A stretch of DNA of 64,000 nt from Paenibacillus dendritiformis. GTDB lineage: Bacteria > Bacillota > Bacilli > Paenibacillales > Paenibacillaceae. The notes beneath the pieces are model-generated. The model made no database searches and was not told where the DNA came from. It saw only the letters and a list, made by a program, of their open reading frames with translations. The translations under genes and the position numbers were made by a program. Positions within the stretch are counted from its first letter, which is position 1. Every line of letters begins with the position of its first letter. The stretch spans positions 5,456,501 to 5,520,500 of the forward strand of contig NZ_AP025344.1 of NCBI RefSeq assembly GCF_021654795.1, read 5' to 3'. Below, one piece after another: positions 53,601 through 62,600 of the stretch.

Positions 53601-56600
53601 TCATCGCCGTCATCCACAGCATCCGTCCGCTTGCCGGAGACCATGCCGGAGCCAATCGGCGCATTCGCCCGCTCCTCGCTGTACGGCGCTTCGTCGTCGA
53701 GGTAGAGCACCGCCGCCAGCGCCAGCTCCTCTTCGCCGAGCCAGGCTTCGGCGCGTTCCCGCAGCGGCATTTGCGTCAGCAGCACCTTCGCTCCGCTGTC
53801 TTCGAGCATGAACCGCACGCGGTCCGCCGGATAATCCGGGTCGAGCGGCACATACGCCCCGCCCGCTTTCCAGACGGCCAGCACGGCCACCAGCAAGTCC
53901 ACCGAACGCTCGGCGAGAATGCCGACGATCGACTCCCGGCCGATGCCGCTTGCGCGCAGCGTGGCCGCCAAGCGGTTCGCCCGCTCGTTCAGCTCCGCAT
54001 ACGTCAGCCGGTCGTTCTCGCACACGACGGCCTCCGCTTCCGGCGTGCGCTCCGCCTGTTCCTCGAACAGCCGGTGGAACGCGGCCGCAGGAGCCGCTTC
54101 CGGCTGCGCCGGGTTGAACGCGCCGAGAATTTGGTCTTTTTCCGCCGCCGTCAAAAGCTCCAACTCATTCACGCGGATGTTCGGGTTAGCCGCAACCTTC
54201 TCCAGTGCCTGGGCAAAATGACCGTGGATCAGCCTGATGTCTTCCTCTCTGAACGTCAGCGCATTGTACGTAAACCGCAGCAAAATATGCTCTTCCGGAA
54301 TGACGGTAATGTCCAGGTCGTAGTTCGTTTGCTCCGGCGACTGGATATTAGCGATTTTCAGCGCTTCTTTGTCTCCGCCGACGACCTGCTCAATCTGTTC
54401 TTCCATCGGATAATTTTCAAAGACCATAATATGGTTGATCAAGTCGCGCTTTTGCTCGCTCACCGACTGAATTTCGAACAGCGGGAACGTTTCGTAAGCT
54501 CCCGATGCCAGCGCTTGATCCTGGATTTTTCTCAAAATATCGGCTACCGTCTCCTCGGCTTTGGCTTGAATACGGACCGGGATCGTATTAATAAACAGGC
54601 CGATCATGCTTTCGATGCCCGGAATTTCCGCCGGACGCCCGGATACGACGGAGCCGAATACGACATCCTCGCTGTTGTTGTATACCTGCAGAACCAGTCC
54701 CCATACGGTCTGCATGAACGTATTGAGCGTCACCTGCTGCTGGCGCGCCACCCGCTTGATTTGCCCGGTCAGTTCCTTGCTGAGTTCCACATCGAATTCA
54801 GCCGCTTCAAAAGCGCCCTGCTTCAGCTGCGTTTTCTCCTGGGGCAGCTTGGTCTGCTGATCGTAACCCGCCAAATACTCGGACCAGTAACGCGAAGCTT
54901 TCGCGGCATCCTGAGCTTCCAGCCATTCGATATACCGGGAGTACGAGGTAACCGGAGGAAGCTCCGGCGTCCGCTTCTCCTGGAACGCGAAGTAGGTGTC
55001 GAACACTTCCTTGATCATGAAGGACATGCACCAGCCGTCCATCAAAATGTGATGATGACTCCAGATCACATGGTAGGACTCGCCGCCTGTGCGCAAAACC
55101 GTCACGCGCATAAGAGAGCCTCGGGCCAAATCGAACTTGTTCGCTTTATCCGCGCTGACGAAACCGGCTATCGTCTTCGCCGGGTCTTCATCGCTTGCCG
55201 AGCGAATATCCTCGAAGTACACTTCACACTTCCGCTCGCGGAATACCACTTGAATCGGCTCGTCTCTCCAGCCGGTAATAAAGTTGGTCCGCAGCGCCTC
55301 ATTCCGCTGCACCAGCGTATCCAATCCTTGGGTGAAGGCTTCGACATTCAGGCTTCCATACAGATCGAAGGTCACCTGTTCGAAGTAAGCTTCCGAATCG
55401 GCATCCAGCAGGCTGTGGAACAACATTCCTTTTTGCAGCGGAGTCAGGGTGTATACATTCTCCAGTTCGCCGAGCGCCGCCGTATGTTCGGCCAGCCGCT
55501 CCAGTTCCTCCACCGTCACATCTTGAAGCAGAACGTCGCTAGGCGTAAGCTCCGGCCGCTCTTTCGATACGCAATGGCTGATGACTTCACGCAAGCTCGA
55601 TTGAAGCAGGGTGCCCAGGCGCTCTACCGTTTCCCGTTTATACTGGGTTTCCCCATAACGGATCGTGAGTTCCAGCACTCCTTCCGACACCATGCCGTTG
55701 ATATCGAGGACATACTCCATCACTGCATTCGGGCTTGAATCGGAGCCCGGGCTGAACGGAGACGGCTGCGAGCCGCTGCTTTCGTAATCCTGGTCGAACT
55801 GACCCAAATAGTTAAAGCTGATCTCCGGCTCCAAAGCGAAGCGCTCGCCGTCACGCGGCACCGACAAATAACGCAGGATGCCGTAGCCGATTCCTTTGTT
55901 CGGAATGCGGCGCAAGCTTTCTTTAACCTGTTTCACCTGATGACCGAGCGCCTGGGCGTGACCCGGCTCCAGAACGACAGGGAATTGGCTTGTAAACCAG
56001 CCTACCGTGCGCGTAATGTCCACATCCGGCAAAATATCTTCCCGGCCGTGGCCTTCAAGATTCACCAGCACGCGTTCCCGGCCGCTCCAAGCTTGTACCG
56101 CGAGGCCAAGCGCGGCAAGCAGCAAATCGTTCATTTCCGTATGGTAAGCACGGTGTGCCTGCTTCAGCAGCTGTTCGGTTTCCTCCGCCGTCCAGCGGAC
56201 GGTCACGAGCCCGCTGTCCTTCAGCTTGGATCTGCCTTGTTCAAAATCTTTCGGAAGCGGCTCATAGCTCAATTGCTCAATATGCTGCCAATACTCTCGC
56301 TCGCTTTCCATCGCCGGACCGTTCGCATAATCAGCGAGCTGTTTCGCCCACGTTTGGAATGAATCCGTTTTGAGCGGCAGACGGATCGGCTGCCCTTGCA
56401 GCGCCTGCTCATAGCCGGCAGCAAAATCTTCAAGCAGAATCCGCCAGGATACGCCGTCTACGACCAAGTGATGGATCGCGATGAGCAGGTGGTCGCCGTC
56501 GTGGCAGCGGAACAAGCCGAGCTTCACCAGCGGGCCGTTCTCCAGATCGATGCTCGCTTGAATGGCATTCGCCTTAGCCTCTGCCGCTTCTTTTACGTCG

Positions 56601-59600
56601 CCGACTCCCTTGCAATCGACCACTTCCAGATCGAACAGCGCTTCGTTCTCCCCGGCGCCGCGGTTCCAGGCCATATAGCCGTTCTCGGTTTGGCGGTAAA
56701 CCGTACGGAGAGCATCGTGATGCACGACAAGCTGACGCACCGCTTGGCGTAAAGCTTCTTCGTCAAAGCCATGCTTGGAGAACTGCATAAACGCCTGGTT
56801 GCTGTGATGCACGTCGGCCGGATTTTGTTCAAAGAACCAGCGCTGAATCGGGGTCAAGATGACCTCTCCCGTCACTTCGGCCTGGCTTGCCGTTCTCTCC
56901 GCCGTCTGCAGCTGCAAACTAAGGGCGGAAATCGTCGGGTAATGGAACAAATCTTTCATGACCAGCTTGTACCCCGTTTGCAAAAGACGGGACGATACCT
57001 GCAAGGCCTTGATCGAATCGCCGCCGACCGCAAAGAAATTGTCCATCGTGCCGACCTGATCCACGCCCAGCACCGACTGCCAGACCGACGCAAGCGCTTG
57101 CTCGGCAGGAGTACGAGGCGCCGTGTATGCAGCCTCGGCACGAATGCTTCCTTCCGGCACAGGCAGCGCTTTACGGTCGATCTTCCCGTTCGGCGTAAGC
57201 GGCATTTGATCCAGGCGCATGATGCGCGAAGGCACCATATGGGAAGGCAGCGCGGCGTCCAGATGGGCCACAAGCCCTTCCAGACCGAAGCTGGAATCCG
57301 CTACGACATACCCGCACAAATATTTCTGCCCCCGCTCGTCCGTCCGAGCGATGACAAGCGCTTGACGCACGCCGGCAACATTTTGCATAGCTGCTTCAAT
57401 TTCTCCAAGCTCGATCCGATAGCCGTGAATTTTCACCTGATTGTCGATCCGGCCGATGAAGTCCACGTTGCCGTCCGGCATCCAGCGCGCCAGGTCGCCC
57501 GTCCGGTACAGCCGCTCCCCAGCGGCGAACGGGCTGTCTACGAATTTCTCCGCCGTCAAATCCGGGCGGTTCAAGTAACCGCGGGCCACACCCGCTCCGC
57601 CGATAATCAGCTCGCCCAACACCCCGACCGGCACCGGCTTCAGATTCGCATCCACGATGTAGAACTTGGCGTTCAGCCACGCTTTCCCGATCGGCACGCT
57701 GCCCGTCTTCGGCAGCTTCTCCAGCGGCTCGTCATAGAAGCTGGAGTCAATCGCCGCTTCCGTTACGCCGTAGCTGTTAATAATACGGAACTGCGAGCCG
57801 AAGCGCTCCTGCAAGGTGCGATAATCCGCTACGCTGCACGCATCCGAGCTTGTGATCAGCAGCTGCATCGAGCTGAGGTCCAGACCTTCAGCATGTACAT
57901 GCTCCATGAACGGTACGATCAGCGCCGGAGTCGATTCGAACACCGTCACGGCGTAGTCGCGAATCCAGCCGTAGAGGCGGGTTGGATCGATCCGGTCGTC
58001 CTTCGGCACGATCACCATGGTGCCGCCGTTGTACAGCGTCCGCGCAATGTCGCCGACGAACACGTCGAATGAGAAGCTGGCGAGCTGCAGCAGCCGCACC
58101 GGGAACTGATCCAACCGGTATTCCCGCCGGTAGCCCGCCGCCGTGTTCACCAGGCTGCGGTGTTCCACCGCCACGCCCTTCGGACGGCCCGTCGTACCGG
58201 AGGTGTAGATGACGTAAGCCAAATCGCGCGGCTTGTTCACATTCGCCGGATTCGATGCGAGATCCGCCGCCAGTACGTTCTTCTCGGCTTCTGCCGTGGC
58301 CGACGTTTCGGCAGAAGCCGCTTCCGACGCTCCGAGGCTGTACGTCGCGGCGTCGTCAAGCGCAAGCACCGTTTGCAGCGCTAGAGCTCCGTCGCTGCGC
58401 CAAGCTTCCGCCTGCTCCAGCAGGCGGGTCTGCGTGAGAAGCACCGACGCCCCGCTGTCCGCGAGCATATACTCGATCCGTTCCGCCGGATAGTCCGGGT
58501 CGAGCGGCACATAAGCGCCGCCCGCTTTCCATACGGCGAGCACCCCGATCAACAGCTCCGCCGAACGGCCGGCCAGAACGCCGACCACCTGCTCAGGCTT
58601 CACCCCGCGCGCCCGCAGCGCATACGCCAGACGATTCGCTTTGGCGTTCAGCTCCGCATACGTCAGCTTGCTGTCTTCGTAGACAACCGCCAGCGCTCCC
58701 GGAGTGCGCTCCGCCTGCTCCTCGAACAGCTCGTGGAACGTTCTCTCTCTCCACGACTCATCCGCTTCCAAGCCTGTACCCTCTGCGGCGGGTTGCTTCG
58801 CAAGAACCGAAGACGACACGTCAAACCCGACCAGCAAATCATGCTTTTCGCTGTCCGTCAAAATATCCAAATCCGCAATACGCGCACCCGGCTGAGCCAG
58901 AATCGACGCCAAAAGCTGCTCGTAATGAGCCGCCAGTCGTACCATCGTTTCCTGTCTAAACAACGAGGTAGCGTACTCGATCTTGCAAACCAGCTCGTTA
59001 TCGGCTTCCACGATATCTAAGCTGAGATCGAACTTTGCCGTCTTTTCCTCGATGTCGAACAGCGACCATTGCAAGCCTTCCAGGGTTACATCCAAGCTTT
59101 CGTGCTTTTGCAAAGAAAACATAGTGTCAAACAGCGGATTCCGGCTTAAATCCCGTCTCACCTGAAGAGCTTCCACCAGCTCCTCGAACGGATAGTCCTG
59201 GTGCTCATAGGCTCCAAGCGTCGTTTCCTTCACTTCCTGCAAGTAATCCAGGAATGTCCGTTCCGCCGCCGGACTCAAGCGTAGGGCCAGTGTGTTGACG
59301 AACATGCCGATAATCGGCTGCAGGTCGGCGTGAGAACGGGCGGCAATCGGAGTGCCGACCACGATATCTTCCTGTCCCGCGTATTTATGAAGCAATACGG
59401 AGTACGCAGCCAGCAAAAGCATGTACAGCGTCGCCCCCGAATCGCCGGCAAGCCGTTTGAGAGCTTCGCTTTTCTCCGCATCCAGCGTAAACGTGAGCGT
59501 CTGACCGTCAAACTGCTGGACGGCCGGGCGGGAGAAGTCGATAGGCAGCTCAAGAACCGGAAGCTCGGAGCTGAATACCCCGCGCCAGTATTCCTCCTGC

Positions 59601-62600
59601 CGTTTGATGCGCTGGCGCTGCTCCTCGGATTGCTGCCACACGGCGTAATCCTTGTATTGAATCCGCAGCTCCGGCAATTCTTCTCCATTGTAAAGCCGCA
59701 CGAATTCGCGCAGCAGCACGTCCATGGAAAGGCCGTCCGAACCAATATGATGTATATCCAGCGCGAGCAGGAATTTCTCTTTCTCCAGTTCGATCAGCAG
59801 GGCGCGCAGCAAAGGCGGCTGGGCCAAGTCAAAAGGCTGAATGAAGCCTTCAAGAATAGCCGCAACCTGATCTTCGCTTGCTTGAAGCTTCTGGACCTTA
59901 AAAGCTGCGAGCGGATGAATTCGCTGAACCGGCTCCCCATTCACGATTTCAAAACCGGTGCGCAGCATATCGTGCCGGTTCACCAAAGTAGTCAGCGCCT
60001 TTTCCAATTTGACCTCGTTCAAAGCCCCCTCCAATTGCAAGGCGCTTGGGAGGTTGTAATTCAGCTCCGAGCCATCCAGCTGGTGCAGGACGTACAGCCT
60101 TTTTTGCGCGGAGGAAACCGGATAGTACGCTTTCTCTTCCGCTTTCGGAATCGAGCTGTGCCGCGTTTCCTCCAAGCTGGCAATAGCCCCGGCCATCGAC
60201 TCTACCGTCGTATAGCGGAACACATCGCGCAGCGGAAGTTCGACGTTCATTTCCTTCCGAATCTTGCTGACAAGGTTCGTCGCCCGCAAGGAGTGGCCTC
60301 CGAGCTCGAAGAAATTGTCCAGGACTCCAATGCCGGAGTAACCCAGCACTTCCTCCCAGATCTTCACAAGCTGGGACTCCGTCCGGTTACGCGGCGCTAC
60401 GTATTCGACGCCCGTTTGCAAGCCGCCTTGCGGCTCCGGCAGCGCTTTGCGGTCCACTTTGCCGTTGGACGTCAGCGGCATGCGCTCCAGCTGCACGAAG
60501 TACGACGGGATCATGTACCCCGGCATTCCCTGGGCCAGCGAGGTTCTCATTTCACTGACCGTCAGCATCCGGTCCGCCACAAAGTAGGCGACAAGCGCCT
60601 TCTCGCCCCCGCCGTCCTGACGGGCGAGCACCACCGCTTCTTCCACGCCCTCGACGTTCAGAAGCTGCGTCTCGATTTCGTCCAGCTCGATCCGGTACCC
60701 GCGGATTTTGACCTGGTGGTCGATCCGGCCCAGGTATTCGATGTTGCCGTCCGGCAGCCAAGCCCCCAAGTCGCCCGAGCGGTACAGCTTCTCCCCCTCC
60801 GCAAACGGGGAATCGACGAACTTCTCCGCCGTCAGATCCGGACGGTTCAGGTATCCTCTCGCCAGGCCTTCCCCGGCCACGTACATTTCGCCCGCTACGC
60901 CGATCGGCACTGGGCGGCGGTTTTCATCCAGGACGTACACCTTCAGCGTCGGGATCGGCTTGCCGATATTGCTCTTCGCCGCCTCCATTTCGACCCGCGT
61001 AATTTCCTTATACGTCACGTGAACCGTCGTCTCGGTAATGCCGTACATATTGATCAGCTTCGTCTCCGGGTACTTCGTCTTGAAGCCCTTGAGCAGCAGC
61101 GGACTCAGCGCTTCGCCCCCGAAGATGACGTTGCGAATCCGCAGATCGTACGGATGATCCGCCAAGACCTCACGCAGCAGCTGGTAGAAGTACGTTGGCG
61201 TCTGGTTCAAAATCGTGACCTGTTCGCGGCCCAGCAGCGCCAGGAAATCGGCCGGATTTTTCGCCGTGAGCGGCGGTACGATGACCAGCTTGCCTCCGTA
61301 CAGCAGCGCTCCGTACATTTCCCAGACGGAGAAATCGAAGCAGAACGAGTGGAACAGCGTCCACGTGTCGGACGGCCCGAAGTCGAACAGGTTCTTTTCG
61401 TTGAACAGGAGGCGCACCACGTTCTTATGCTCGATCAGCGTTCCTTTCGGTCTGCCGGTCGTTCCCGACGTGTAGATGACATAAGCCAGGTTGCCCGGTC
61501 CGGAAATCGGTTCCAGGTTCAAAGCGTCCAGCGCACCTTCGGAGTCCGCCCCTCTGTCGCCCCAAACGAAATCATCCAATTCGAGGCGCGTTCCTGCGAA
61601 GTCGGTCTTCTCGTGCAGATGCTTTTGAATCAGCAATAACGGCGCGCCCGAATCCTCGATCATGAAGCGGATGCGCTCCTCCGGGTAGTCGGGATCGACA
61701 GGCACGTAGGCTCCGCCCGCTTTGAGAATCGCCAGAATGCCGACGACCATATCGAGCGAGCATTCGGCCAGAATCGCTACCAGCTGGTCCGCTTCTACTC
61801 CCGTCTCCCGCAGCTTCCGCGCAAGGCGGTTGGATCGCTCGTTCAGCTCGCGGTAGGTCAGCTGCCGCTCGTTCATGACGGCGGCCACGTTGTCCGGGTA
61901 AAGCTCTGCCTGCTCTTCGAACAAGCCATGAATCGTCTGCTGCCGCGGGTAGTCCGCCTCCGAATCGTTGAAACCGCGCACCAGCTCGCGGATTTCCTCC
62001 TCCGTGAGCATTTCCAGCGAGGCAATATCCCCGTCCGGCGCTGCTGCGATGGTTTCTAACAGCTTGTCATAATGTTTGGCGAACCGCTCCGCGGTCTCCT
62101 GTTTATACAAAGCCGTTGCGTACTCCAACCGGCATTCGAGCTGACCATCCAGCTCCGAAATGTCTAGGAGCAGCTCGAACTTGGATGTTCGGTTTTCCAG
62201 CGGATAAAACGATTGCTCCAGACCCTCGACGACAATTTGCTCGTTCTCCGTATTTTGCAGGGAGAAGAACGTATCAAAGAGCGGATTCCGACCAGTCGCG
62301 CGCGGAATGTGAAGACTTTCCACCAAGTCTTCAAACAAATAATTTTGGTGTTCGAAAGCCCCGAGCGTGATGTCCTTGATTTCTTCCAGGTACGAAAGGT
62401 ACGGCTTGGAACGCTCCGGACGGCTGCGAATGGCCAGCGTATTGATAAACATTCCTACGATCGGCTGCACTTCTTCCTGCGTTCTTCCGGCAATCGGCGT
62501 TCCGACGATCAGATCTTCCTGACCCGAATATTTATGCATAAGGATGGAGTAAGCCGACAGCAGCACCATGTACAGGGTCGTCCCCGTCCGTGCCGCCAGC

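Noticed and set aside
52304-55738. Long plus-strand open frame of 1144 codons opposite the NRPS
   Set aside because: It is the mirror of a GC-rich, codon-biased gene; its sequence is rich in Arg, His and Gln with no domain, and the minus strand reads as perfect NRPS domains. The same holds for plus-strand frames at 49973-51112, 56771-58072 and 59330-61639.
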